Of a stretch of DNA of 64,000 bases, positions 50,606 through 59,028 are shown piece by piece. The translations under genes and the position numbers were made by a program. The DNA is from Opitutaceae bacterium (GTDB lineage Bacteria > Verrucomicrobiota > Verrucomicrobiia > Opitutales > Opitutaceae). The notes under the pieces are model-generated. The model did not search any database, was not told the DNA's origin, and worked only from the letters and a program-made list of their open reading frames with translations. Within the stretch, counting starts at the first letter, position 1, and each line of letters begins with the position of its first letter. The stretch spans positions 124,001 to 188,000 of the forward strand of contig JAEUGX010000033.1 of assembly GCA_016795545.1 (NCBI GenBank), in the 5' to 3' direction.

Positions 50606-51403
50606 ATGTCCGCTCCCAGCCAGGAACGTTACGTCATCCCCAATCTCCGCAACGCCTGCCGCATCCTGAAGCTGCTCGGCCGCAGTCCCGACGGCTTCAA
50701 GGTCGCGGACATCGGGCGCACGCTCGGCATCCCGGTCACGACCACGCTGCGCATCATGACGACCCTGCACCTCGAGGGCCTCGTGCGGAAGAACGGCACG
50801 CTCTACGAGCTGGGCCCGGTCCTCATCCAGCTCGGCAACGCCTCGCTGGCGGGCACCGAGATCCGAACCGCGGCCCTGCCGGTGCTCGAGAAGCTCACGG
50901 CGCAGACCGACGAGACCTCCCACCTCGCCATCCCGTGCGACAACCGCTCGCTGATCGTGGCGGTCCAGGACAGCCCGCATCCGCTCCGCGCCGCGTCGCG
51001 CCCGGGCTTCCTCGCCGACCTGCACTGCTCGTCGACGGGCAAGACCTTCCTCGCCTTTCTCCACCGCGAGCATCTCGGCGACCTCTACGGCAAGGAAAAG
51101 CCCTCCCGGCGCACGCCCAACACGCTCTGCACGCTGGCGGACATCCGCCGCGAGACCGACCTGACGCGCAAGCGCGGCTACGGGCTCGACGACGAGGAGT
51201 TCGCGCTCGGCGTGCGCTGCCTCGCCATGCCGGTGCATGCCTCCGACGGCTCCGTCGCCGCGGCCATCGGCATCACCGCGTCCACGGTCCGTTTCACCAA
51301 GGACCGGATCCCGGAGATGGCCGAGGCCGTGCGCGGCGCCGCCACCGAGTTGTCCCGCCTGCTCGGCTACACCGCGCCGCCGCGCCCGCCGGAAGGAAAA
51401 TGA
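50606..51403 (+). CDS. IclR-family transcriptional regulator
   Basis: The protein is 265 residues. The N-terminal winged helix (about 12-75) has ACRILKLLGRSPDGFKVADI and a recognition helix in PVTTTLRIMTTLHLEGLV. The effector domain (about 85-255) shows ELGPVLIQLG, TSHLAIPCDNRSLIVAVQD, HCSSTGKTFLAFL and RGYGLDDEEFALGVRCLAMP. IclR members such as KdgR control pectin and uronate genes by binding a sugar acid. It is divergent from the pectin TonB receptor and upstream of larA-like, eda and kdgK, so local control is likely. The ATG at 50606 was chosen over a basic extension to 50507. Confidence 0.92.
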   Translation: MSAPSQERYVIPNLRNACRILKLLGRSPDGFKVADIGRTLGIPVTTTLRIMTTLHLEGLVRKNGTLYELGPVLIQLGNASLAGTEIRTAALPVLEKLTAQTDETSHLAIPCDNRSLIVAVQDSPHPLRAASRPGFLADLHCSSTGKTFLAFLHREHLGDLYGKEKPSRRTPNTLCTLADIRRETDLTRKRGYGLDDEEFALGVRCLAMPVHASDGSVAAAIGITASTVRFTKDRIPEMAEAVRGAATELSRLLGYTAPPRPPEGK

Positions 51404-51518
51404 GCCCGGGCGTCCCCGTCAAAACCCGCCGCCCGGAGTCCCCGTTTCCCTAGCCGCCCCCGGACTCCCGGCCTTCGCCTTCCCGGCATCCGGACCGTTA
51501 ACCCCTGCCCTGCCCCCG

Positions 51519-52820
51519 ATGCTCCTCGCGCCCCACCGCGTCCTCGCTCCCGCCGACCGGGCCGTCACGCCCGCGGAGGTCGCGTCGCTGGTCGCCGCCG
51601 CCTGTCCGGCGGCGGAGTGGCGCGGCCGGCGCGTGCTGCTGATCGTGCCCGACGGCACCCGGACGGCGCCGGTGGGGCTGATGTTCAAGGCCCTGCACCG
51701 GCAGCTGGCGGGCAGCGTGGCGCGGCTGGACGTCATGATCGCGCTCGGGACGCACCCCCCGATGTCCGACGCGGCCATCAACGCCCGGGTCGAGATCACG
51801 GCGGAGGAGCGCGCCACGGTCTACCGCGACGTCGCCTTCCTCAACCACGAGTGGGACAATCCCGCGGCCCTGCGCGACCTCGGGTTCATCCCGGCCGCGG
51901 AGATCCGCGCGCTCTCCGGCGGCCGGTTCGGCCAGGACGTGCCGGTGCACATCAACCGGCGCCTCTTCGACTACGACCAGCTGGTCATCGTCGGCCCGGT
52001 GTTCCCGCACGAGGTCGTCGGGTTTTCCGGGGGGAACAAGTACCTGTTCCCCGGCGTCGCCGGACCCGGCATCCTGAACTTCTTCCACTGGCTGGGCGCG
52101 GTGGTGACGAACCCGATGATCATCGGCAACAAGTGGACCCCGGTGCGCCGGGTCGTCGACCGGGCCGGCGCGATGGTCACCGTGCCGAAGCTGTGCTTCT
52201 GCCTCGTGGTCCGCGGCCACGGCGAGCTGGCGGGGCTGTTCGCCGGCACGCCGGAACCGGCCTGGGACGACGCCAGCGACCTGTCGCGCCGCCTGCACAT
52301 CACCTACCAGGACCGGCCGTTCCACACGGTGCTTTCCTGCGCCCCGGCGATGTACGACGAGCTCTGGGTCGGCGGCAAGTGCATGTACAAGCTCGAGCCC
52401 GTGGTCGCCGACGGCGGCGAGCTGATCATCTACGCGCCGCACATCCACGAGATCTCGCGCGTGCACGGCGCCGTCATCGAGCGCGTCGGCTACCACTGCG
52501 TCGCCTACTTCCTGGCCCACTGGGAGCGGTTCCGGCACGAGCCGTGGGGCACCCTGGCCCACGCCACGCACGTGCGCGGCATCGGCACCTACGATGCCGC
52601 GACCGGCGTCGAGCGGGCGCGCATCCGGGTGACGCTCGCCACCGGGATCCCCGAGGCCACCTGCCGCCGGGTCAACCTCGGCTACCGCGACTGGCGTTCG
52701 CTCCGGATCGACGACTACGCCGGCCGCGAAGCCGAGGGCATCCTGCTCGAGCGCCAGGCCGGCGAGCGCCTCCACCAGCTCCGCGAGCCGCCGGCCTGGG
52801 CCGGCGGCGCCCCGGGCTGA
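51519..52820 (+). CDS. LarA-family (nickel-pincer cofactor) racemase/epimerase homologue
   Basis: The protein is 433 residues. It matches the lactate racemase LarA fold: IALGTHPPMS with H79, PHEVVGFSGGNKYLFPGVAG with H164 and K174 (the lysine that carries the nickel-pincer nucleotide in LarA), and a C-terminal domain with GGKCMYKLEPVVADGGELII. LarA relatives racemise or epimerise various 2-hydroxy acids. Here, between an IclR regulator and eda/kdgK, a sugar acid is a better guess than lactate. No larB, larC or larE cofactor genes are in the window. There is no signal peptide. It lies 115 bases after iclR. Confidence 0.87.
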   Translation: MLLAPHRVLAPADRAVTPAEVASLVAAACPAAEWRGRRVLLIVPDGTRTAPVGLMFKALHRQLAGSVARLDVMIALGTHPPMSDAAINARVEITAEERATVYRDVAFLNHEWDNPAALRDLGFIPAAEIRALSGGRFGQDVPVHINRRLFDYDQLVIVGPVFPHEVVGFSGGNKYLFPGVAGPGILNFFHWLGAVVTNPMIIGNKWTPVRRVVDRAGAMVTVPKLCFCLVVRGHGELAGLFAGTPEPAWDDASDLSRRLHITYQDRPFHTVLSCAPAMYDELWVGGKCMYKLEPVVADGGELIIYAPHIHEISRVHGAVIERVGYHCVAYFLAHWERFRHEPWGTLAHATHVRGIGTYDAATGVERARIRVTLATGIPEATCRRVNLGYRDWRSLRIDDYAGREAEGILLERQAGERLHQLREPPAWAGGAPG

Positions 52821-52892
52821 CCCCGCCCCCGCCGGAAATTTCGACTCGCCCCACCCCCCGCCCTCCCCACTACTCATAAGCCCCGCACCTCC

Positions 52893-53525
52893 ATGACCAA
52901 GTCCGACGTCCTCCTTCGCCTCAAGACCGAGAAGGTCATCGCCCTGATCCGCGCCGAAAGCTCCGCCAGCCTGGTCGAATGCGCGCGCGCGCTGTCGGCG
53001 GGCGGCCTCAACTGCATCGAGCTCACCATGACGACGCCCGGGGCCATCGCCATGTGCGCGCAGGTGGCGCAGGAGCTCCCGCAGGTGCTGCTGGGGCTGG
53101 GCACGGTGCTCGACGCCGACACCGCCAAGGCCGGCATCGCCGCCGGGGCGAAGTTCATCGTCACGCCGGCCCTGCGCCCGGGCGTGATCGCCGCCTGCCG
53201 CGAGGCGGGCGTGCCGGTGCTGTCCGGCGCCCTGACCCCGACCGAGGCCTACAGCGCCTGGGAGCTCGGCGCCGACATCATCAAGATCTTCCCGGCCGAG
53301 TTCTTCGGCCCCGCCTACATCAAGTCGCTCAAGGCGCCGTTCCCCAAGATCGAGTTCGTGCCCACCGGCGGGGTCACCCCCGAGACCGTCGGCGAATTCC
53401 TCAAGGCCGGCGCCTTCGCCACCGCCGCCGGCAGCGCGCTGGTGGCCGCCGCCGCGCTCAAGGCCGGCGACTGGCCCGCCATCACCGCCCGCGCCCGGCA
53501 GTTCGTCGCCGCCGCCGCCCGCTAA
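52893..53525 (+). CDS. eda: 2-dehydro-3-deoxy-phosphogluconate aldolase
   Basis: The protein is 210 residues. It is a class I KDPG aldolase: VIALIRAESSASLVECARAL at the start, E43 in CIELTMTTPG, GLGTVLDADTAKAGIAAGAK, and the Schiff-base lysine K131 in DIIKIFPAEFFGP, then FVPTGGVTPETVGEFLKAG. It splits KDPG to pyruvate and glyceraldehyde-3-phosphate, the end of the pectin pathway. It is followed by kdgK after 23 bases. The leader (CCCGCACCTCC) has no Shine-Dalgarno site. Confidence 0.95.
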   Translation: MTKSDVLLRLKTEKVIALIRAESSASLVECARALSAGGLNCIELTMTTPGAIAMCAQVAQELPQVLLGLGTVLDADTAKAGIAAGAKFIVTPALRPGVIAACREAGVPVLSGALTPTEAYSAWELGADIIKIFPAEFFGPAYIKSLKAPFPKIEFVPTGGVTPETVGEFLKAGAFATAAGSALVAAAALKAGDWPAITARARQFVAAAAR

Positions 53526-53548
53526 GCCCCACCCCCGCCCTTTCCACC

Positions 53549-54646
53549 ATGGCCCTCCACGTCAAACCCGCCTCCTCCTGCACCTACGACCAGATCTCGC
53601 TCGGCGAGGTCATGCTCCGCCTCGACCCCGGCGAAGGCCGCGTCCGCACCGCGCGCCAGTTCACCGCCTGGGAAGGCGGCGGCGAATACAACACGTCGCG
53701 CGGCCTGCGGAAATGCTTCAACCTGAAGACCGCGGTCTGCACCGCCTTTGTCGACAACGAGGTCGGCCACCTCATCGAGGACTTCATCATGCAGGGCGGC
53801 GTGGCGACCGACTTCATCCAGTGGCGCGAGGACGACGGCATCGGCCGCACCGTGCGCAACGGCCTCAACTTCACCGAACGCGGTTTCGGCATCCGCGGCG
53901 CCGTCGGCGTGCCCGACCGCGGCAACAGCGCGGCCTCGCAGCTGAAGCCCGGCGACTTCGACTGGGACCGCATCTTCGGCCAGCTCGGCGCCCGCTGGTT
54001 CCACACCGGCGGCATCTTCGCCGCGCTGTCGGCCGGCACCGCCGCGCTGACCATCGAGGCCGTCAAGGCCGCGAAGAAGCACGGCACCATCGTCTCCTAC
54101 GACCTCAACTACCGCCCGTCCCTCTGGAAGACCATCGGCGGCCTGCCGAAGGCGCAGGAGGTCAACCGCGAGATCGCCAAGTACGTCGACGTCATGATCG
54201 GCAACGAGGAGGACTTCACCGCCTCGCTGGGCTTCGCGGTCAAGGGCGCCGACGAGCACATCTCGCACATCGAGACGGACGCGTTCAAGGCCATGATCGA
54301 GACGGCCGTGAAGGAGTTCCCCAATTTCAAGGTCGCGGCCACCACGCTGCGGCGGGTCATCACCGCGACGAAGAACGACTGGAGCGCCATCCTCTGGCAC
54401 GACGGGAAGTTCTTCGAGAGCCGCCAGTATCCCGGGCTCGAGATCCTCGACCGGGTCGGCGGCGGCGACAGCTTCGCCTCGGGCGTGCAGTTCGGGTTCA
54501 TGCAGTTCAACGACGCGCAGAAGGCGGTCGACTACGGCGCCGCCCACGGGGCGTTCGCGTCGACGACGCCGGGCGACACCTCCATGGCCACCCGGAAGGA
54601 AGTGGAGAAGCTCATGAAGGGCGGCAGCGCCCGCGTGGTCCGCTGA
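53549..54646 (+). CDS. kdgK: 2-keto-3-deoxygluconate kinase (PfkB family)
   Basis: The protein is 365 residues. It has a PfkB-fold start ISLGEVMLRLDPGEGRVRTA, the substrate-side WEGGGEYNTSRGLRK, YDLNYRPSLW, NEEDF and the ATP/anion-hole motif DRVGGGDSFASGV with the catalytic Asp near residue 300. It phosphorylates KDG to KDPG for the aldolase encoded just before it. The protein is slightly longer than typical KdgK, with an extra segment around GADEHISHIETDAFKAMIE. Confidence 0.93.
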   Translation: MALHVKPASSCTYDQISLGEVMLRLDPGEGRVRTARQFTAWEGGGEYNTSRGLRKCFNLKTAVCTAFVDNEVGHLIEDFIMQGGVATDFIQWREDDGIGRTVRNGLNFTERGFGIRGAVGVPDRGNSAASQLKPGDFDWDRIFGQLGARWFHTGGIFAALSAGTAALTIEAVKAAKKHGTIVSYDLNYRPSLWKTIGGLPKAQEVNREIAKYVDVMIGNEEDFTASLGFAVKGADEHISHIETDAFKAMIETAVKEFPNFKVAATTLRRVITATKNDWSAILWHDGKFFESRQYPGLEILDRVGGGDSFASGVQFGFMQFNDAQKAVDYGAAHGAFASTTPGDTSMATRKEVEKLMKGGSARVVR

Positions 54647-54660
54647 GGCGCCGCGCCCCG

Positions 54661-55581
54661 ATGCAGACCAAGATCCCCGCCGAGCTGAAGGCCGCCGTGC
54701 CCTCGACCCAGTGGGGCAAGGTGCTGAGCGCGACCCCGGTGGTGATGACCGTCATCGCCACCCTGCTCGCCGGCCTGGCCAACAGCGAGATGACCAAGGC
54801 CCAGTACCTGCGGGCGCTCGCGGCGCAGCAGCAGTCCAAGGCCGGGGACCAGTGGGGTTTCTTCCAGGCCAAGCGCCTCCGCGGCGCCATCCAGCTCGGC
54901 ACGCTCGACGGCATCCAGGCCGCCGGCGAGCGCCGCGCGGTCGACGCCGCCGGCCTGCGCGCGTTCGCCGCCGCGCTGCCCGACCCGGAGCCGGTCCAGG
55001 CCGCCCTCGGCCACCTGCTGTCCGGCCGCCTGCCCGAAGCGGCGCCCGCGCCGGCGCCCGACGCCCGGGTGCAGGCCGCGCTCGACGGGGTCGAGCAGGG
55101 CCTGCCCGACGCCGAGGTCGCCGCCCGCCTCCACGCGACGCCGGCCGACGCCATCGCCGACGCCCTCCGCGCCGCGCAGGACCGCGTCCGCGCCTTCGAC
55201 GCGCGGCTGCGGCCGATCGTCGCCCACGGCGACCGGCTCGGCGACGCCCTGGAGGCCGCCGACGGGGCCCGGCGCGCGCTCGACCGCGACTTCACGGTGC
55301 TGCGGCTGCGGTTCGCCTCCCAGCGCTACGACGCCGAGGCCCGGCTGAACCAGGCCGTCGCCGTGCTGCACGAGCTGCAGGTGCGGCAGAGCAACCTGGC
55401 CGCCGAGCGCCACCACCGCCGCAGCCAGCGCTTCTTCTACGGCATGCTCGGCGCGCAGGCCGCCGTGATCATCGCGACCTTCGCGCTCGCCGCCCACCGC
55501 CGCAATTTTCTCTGGTCGCTCGCCGCCGCGGCCGGCCTCGGGGCGCTGGCCTTTGCGGTCTACGTCTTCGTCTACCTCTGA
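54661..55581 (+). CDS. DUF4337-like membrane protein
   Basis: The protein is 306 residues. The N-terminal part (about 18-80) has a membrane helix (VVMTVIATLLAGLANSEM) followed by AQYLRALAAQQQSKAGDQW and GFFQAKRLRG, as in DUF4337-type proteins. The middle (about 95-240) is alanine-rich and helical. Two membrane helices close the protein (GMLGAQAAVIIATFALAAH; SLAAAAGLGALAFAVYVFVY). The function is unknown. It starts 14 bases after kdgK, but its role in sugar use is doubtful. Confidence 0.78.
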   Translation: MQTKIPAELKAAVPSTQWGKVLSATPVVMTVIATLLAGLANSEMTKAQYLRALAAQQQSKAGDQWGFFQAKRLRGAIQLGTLDGIQAAGERRAVDAAGLRAFAAALPDPEPVQAALGHLLSGRLPEAAPAPAPDARVQAALDGVEQGLPDAEVAARLHATPADAIADALRAAQDRVRAFDARLRPIVAHGDRLGDALEAADGARRALDRDFTVLRLRFASQRYDAEARLNQAVAVLHELQVRQSNLAAERHHRRSQRFFYGMLGAQAAVIIATFALAAHRRNFLWSLAAAAGLGALAFAVYVFVYL

Positions 55582-55678
55582 ACCGCCGGCATCGGGGCGT
55601 TCGATCGGCCGCATCGGATTTATCGATTAACGGGCCCGGGGCGCGGGCGGGTAGACTGCGGGCCTCACTCCCGGCCCC

Positions 55679-56791
55679 ATGTCCTTCCTACACCGCAACC
55701 GCTGCCGCATCCTCGCCTGCCTGCTGCTCATCCTGGCGCTGCTCCTCGCCCCGTTCCTCTTCGCCGCCCCGCCGCCGCGGGAGCCGCCGCCCGCCGCGCC
55801 CCTGGTGGACCTGCACTGCCACACCGCCGGGCTCGGCGCGGGCGGCAGCGGCTGCTTCGTCTCGCCGCGGATGGAGCGCAGCTTCAAGCTGCACTTCTAC
55901 CTCCGCAGCTTCGGCGTCACGAAGGCGGAGCTGCGGCGCGAGGGCGACGCCCTCGTGCTCCGGCGCCTGGCGGAGCGCCTGGCCGGGAGCCGGCACGTGA
56001 GCCACGCCGTGGTGCTCGCCCTCGACGGCGCGGTCGACGCGCACGGCGAGCTCGACCGGGCCCGCACCGAGGTCTACGTGCCCAACGAGTTCCTCGCCGC
56101 CGAGATCCCCCGCCACCCCAACCTGCGCTGGGGCGCCAGCGTCAACCCCCACCGGCACGACGCGCTGTCCCGGCTCGAGGCCGCCCGCGCGCAGGGCGCC
56201 GTCCTGGTGAAATGGCTGCCGTCGATCCAGCACATCGACCCCGCCGACGCCCGGCTGATTCCCTATTACCGCAAGCTGGTCGAGCTCGGCCTGCCGCTGC
56301 TCACGCACACCGGCAACGAGCACGCCTTCACGCAGGCGCATGACGAGTGGTGCGACCCGGAGCGCCTGCGCCTGCCGCTCAGCCTGGGCGTCGTGGTGAT
56401 CGCCGCCCACGCCGGCACCTCGGGATCGTTCGCGGGCGAGCGGTCGTTCGACCGGCTCGCGCGGCTCATGACCGAATACCCCAACCTCTACGCCGACGTC
56501 TCGTCGCTGACCCAGCTCAACAAGCGCCGCCACCTGGGCGAGCTGATCGCCCGCCCGGAGTTCCGCGGCCGGCTGCTCTACGGCACCGACTATCCGCTCA
56601 TCGAGATCCGGAGCCTCGTCTCGCCGTGGTATTTCGCGTCCCGGCTCTCGCTGCGGGAGATCCGCGCCTGCGCCGGGATCGCCAACCCGTGGGACCGCGA
56701 CGTCGCGCTCAAGCACGCCCTCGGGCTGCCCGCCGACGCCTGGACCCGCGGCGAGGCCGTGCTCGGCCCGATCGGGCGCCCTCCCTCGTAG
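55679..56791 (+). CDS. Amidohydrolase-superfamily metal-dependent hydrolase
   Basis: The protein is 370 residues with an N-terminal membrane/signal segment (ILACLLLILALLLAPFLFAA). The TIM-barrel metal site is visible: VDLHCHTAG near residue 43, VLVKWLPSIQHID, LLTHTGNEHAF, VIAAHAGTSGS and YGTDYPLIEI. These match the amidohydrolase_2 group, which includes decarboxylases and lactonases acting on small ring or acid substrates. The signal segment puts it outside the cytoplasm, which is less usual. The substrate cannot be assigned. The genes on either side are unrelated. Confidence 0.85.
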   Translation: MSFLHRNRCRILACLLLILALLLAPFLFAAPPPREPPPAAPLVDLHCHTAGLGAGGSGCFVSPRMERSFKLHFYLRSFGVTKAELRREGDALVLRRLAERLAGSRHVSHAVVLALDGAVDAHGELDRARTEVYVPNEFLAAEIPRHPNLRWGASVNPHRHDALSRLEAARAQGAVLVKWLPSIQHIDPADARLIPYYRKLVELGLPLLTHTGNEHAFTQAHDEWCDPERLRLPLSLGVVVIAAHAGTSGSFAGERSFDRLARLMTEYPNLYADVSSLTQLNKRRHLGELIARPEFRGRLLYGTDYPLIEIRSLVSPWYFASRLSLREIRACAGIANPWDRDVALKHALGLPADAWTRGEAVLGPIGRPPS

Positions 56792-57035
56792 CCCGGCGCG
56801 GCCGCGTCCGCCCTCCGCGAGCCGGGGAAAGCCTGGAGCTCCGCACGTCGGGGCTTCCCGCTCGTTCTCCTCCCCCGCCGCGGCGCTCTCCCTCGATCAT
56901 GCCCGATTTCCCGAGTTCCACCTTCCTCCCTCGCGCCCGGCCATTCCGGCGGGGTTGGATCCCCGGGAGGTCGCGAGCGTTTGGCCGTGCCGCTGCAGGA
57001 AAATCGGCCCTCGGGTCTCAACGCACGATGCCGTT

Positions 57036-58154
57036 TCAGCCGTCCGTTTCCGCGTCCGTGCGGCGGAGCTTCCCGTAGATCCAGTCCGCCGCCGTGTTGA
57101 GGCGGAGCGCGAAGACCAGGTAGACGACCCCCAGGCCGACCCAGCAGCCCGTGCCGAGCTGGCGGTAGGTGCGGCGGATCTGGCTCCGCGTCCAGCCGTA
57201 GCCGTCCATCAGCTTGTTCATGTCGCCGCCGGCGTCGTCCTCGCCGTTGATGAGCGAGCCGAAGGGAATCTCCTCGAGGCCGTGATAGACCTTGTCCCAA
57301 AAGGTCCAGATGTTGAGGAACGCCGTCGCGCCGATGAGGAAGAACCCGTAGCGGCACAGGCCCCACCGGAATTTGTCGGGCAGCTGCACGTAGAACAGCG
57401 CCATGAACAGGGCGCTGAGGTAGAACTCACCCCCGACCCCGCCGAACGCGCCCCACCAGAACTCCTGCCGGTGCTCGGGCATCCGCCAGGTCAGGTGGAA
57501 CTGCAGCCCGGCCAGGCCCAGCGCCACGATCATGGGCCACGCCTTCCGCTCGCGCCAGCCGGCGATGAACAGGAGGGCGAACAGGAGCAGCAGCCCGCCG
57601 TAGACCCCGAGCGACAGATCCGGCTCGACCGGCGTCCACCCGAACGGCAGCGGCGTGGCGCGGCGGCCGGCCAGCCACGCTGCCGTGGCATGCCCGAACT
57701 CGTGCATCCAGACGTGGAAGCCCTTCAGGAACATTCCCAGCGGGCTGGCGTTGACGGCCCACACCAGGCCCAGCAGCAGCGGCGGCACGACGACGTTGAC
57801 CGCCCAGTTGTCGAAGGCGAACAACGGAAAGCCGTCGCCGCGCCGGTCCCGCGGCGCGGGGACCGGCGGCGGGGTCCGCGGCAGGGGTGCCGACGACCTG
57901 GGCCGGGCCGCCTCCGCGGCCATCTGCGCCGCGCGCCGGTGCGCGACCAGGCGTTCGTAGGTGAGGCGCAGCCGGAGCCGGTCGTCCTCGTTCCCGCCCT
58001 TGATCAACGCGAAGTTCCGCTGCAGGTACGCACGCTCGATCGCCTCCAGCGATGCATCCGCTGCGACCCCGAGCGCCGCACAGCATTTCTCCACCTCCGC
58101 CTGATCCATCCCGGCAGCTTGGCGGGGAAGCCGGCGGGTGTCGAGCGACGCCAT
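57036..58154 (-). CDS. Membrane protein with J-like N-terminus and HExxH (M50-type protease candidate)
   Basis: The protein is 372 residues. Residues about 22-75 look like helices I-III of a J domain (ALGVAADASLEAIERAYLQR; LTYERL) but the HPD triad is missing. A proline-rich linker (about 84-108) leads to about seven membrane helices. HEFGH at about residue 150 (FHVWMHEFGHATAAWLAGR) is a zinc HExxH motif inside a membrane helix, as in site-2/M50 proteases; a later NKLMDGYGW may contribute the third ligand. It could cut membrane-bound substrates, or be an inactive relative. An ATG 15 codons downstream is an alternative start. It lies nine bases after the DUF1294 gene. Confidence 0.75.
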   Translation of the reverse strand: MASLDTRRLPRQAAGMDQAEVEKCCAALGVAADASLEAIERAYLQRNFALIKGGNEDDRLRLRLTYERLVAHRRAAQMAAEAARPRSSAPLPRTPPPVPAPRDRRGDGFPLFAFDNWAVNVVVPPLLLGLVWAVNASPLGMFLKGFHVWMHEFGHATAAWLAGRRATPLPFGWTPVEPDLSLGVYGGLLLLFALLFIAGWRERKAWPMIVALGLAGLQFHLTWRMPEHRQEFWWGAFGGVGGEFYLSALFMALFYVQLPDKFRWGLCRYGFFLIGATAFLNIWTFWDKVYHGLEEIPFGSLINGEDDAGGDMNKLMDGYGWTRSQIRRTYRQLGTGCWVGLGVVYLVFALRLNTAADWIYGKLRRTDAETDG

Positions 58155-58163
58155 GCCGCGCGC

Positions 58164-58466
58164 TCATCCGGCGAACACCCCCGCCGCGCGCAGTCCCGCC
58201 GCCAGCAGCAGCGCCCAGACCACGAAGGCGGCGGCGAACTTGAGCTGAAACGAAACCTTGGCCGTCTTGTGCCGGAAGAGGAGGAGCCCCAGCAGGCCGC
58301 CGGGCCAGCCGCCGAGCGCGCTCACGGCGCACAGGGTTGCCTCGGCAAGGCGCCGGCCGCCCGGCCGGCCTGCCTGCCACTTGTCCCAGCCGAACAGCAG
58401 GAACGCCGCGAGGCTCGTTCCCGCCGTCCAGGCCGCCAGCGCCCGCAGGATCTCCCCCGGGGTCAT
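58164..58466 (-). CDS. DUF1294 small membrane protein
   Basis: The protein is 100 residues with three membrane segments. It carries the DUF1294 blocks AAFLLFGWDKWQAGRPGGRR, ALGGWPGGLLGLLLFRHKTA and KVSF. The family is widespread and without known function, and is often joined to a cold-shock domain; that domain is absent here. It is nine bases upstream of the J-like/M50 gene. Confidence 0.85.
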   Translation of the reverse strand: MTPGEILRALAAWTAGTSLAAFLLFGWDKWQAGRPGGRRLAEATLCAVSALGGWPGGLLGLLLFRHKTAKVSFQLKFAAAFVVWALLLAAGLRAAGVFAG

Positions 58467-58493
58467 GCGCCGGGCCGGGCCGCCTGCGCCGGC

Positions 58494-58997
58494 TCACGCA
58501 TACTCGATCCGCACCACCTCCAGCAGCGCGGCGCCGCCGGGAAACCGGAACGGGACCTTCTGCCCGAGCCGGGCGTTGAGCAGGGCCCGGCCGATCGGCG
58601 ACAGCCAGCTCACCTCGTGGCGGTCGGCGTCGGCCTCGTCGACCCCCACGATCTGGTAGGTCGTCGCCGCGCCCGCCGGGTCGCGCACGGTCACCCGCGC
58701 CCCGAAGCGCACGACCTCGTGCGGCGGCGGCGGCGGCGCGGTCACCTCGGCGGACCGGAGGCTCTGCTCGAGGTAGGCGATCCGCTGCTCGACGCGCGCC
58801 AGCTCCTCCCGGGCGCCGGCGCCTTGCGCCAGGAACGCGGGGCGCTCGACCTCCGCCAACCGCGCCAATTCCTCCCGCAGCCGCCGGGCGCCGCCCGGGG
58901 TCAGGTAGTTGCGCGCGCCGGGCGGCAGCGGCGAGACCAGCCGGGGCCGCACGGGCGCGTCCCCCGTGTCGTCCTCCTTGGTGAATGCTTTGCTCAT
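58494..58997 (-). CDS. GreA/GreB-family transcription elongation factor, short-tip type
   Basis: The protein is 167 residues. The N-terminal coiled coil (about 35-90) starts with NYLTPGGARRLREELARLAE and ends with EQRIAYLEQSLRSAEV. The C-terminal FKBP-like domain has VRFGARVTVRDPAGAATTYQ, the WLSPIGRALLNARLGQKV core and a final beta strand. The coiled-coil tip is shortened: the GDLSENAEY-type acidic segment needed for RNA cleavage is not seen. It may therefore bind RNA polymerase without cleavage activity. The ATG at 58997 (SKAFTKEDD) matches the GreB-like opening. Confidence 0.9.
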   Translation of the reverse strand: MSKAFTKEDDTGDAPVRPRLVSPLPPGARNYLTPGGARRLREELARLAEVERPAFLAQGAGAREELARVEQRIAYLEQSLRSAEVTAPPPPPHEVVRFGARVTVRDPAGAATTYQIVGVDEADADRHEVSWLSPIGRALLNARLGQKVPFRFPGGAALLEVVRIEYA

Positions 58998-59028
58998 GCC
59001 GGGACCGTGGGGGAGGCGGACAAGAATC

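Noticed and set aside
56792..57035. Gap of 244 bases between the amidohydrolase and the M50-like gene, with an imperfect GGAAAGCC/GGGGCTTCC repeat
   Set aside because: The repeat is imperfect and widely spaced, short open frames there have no start context or domain; I see no gene or clear terminator.
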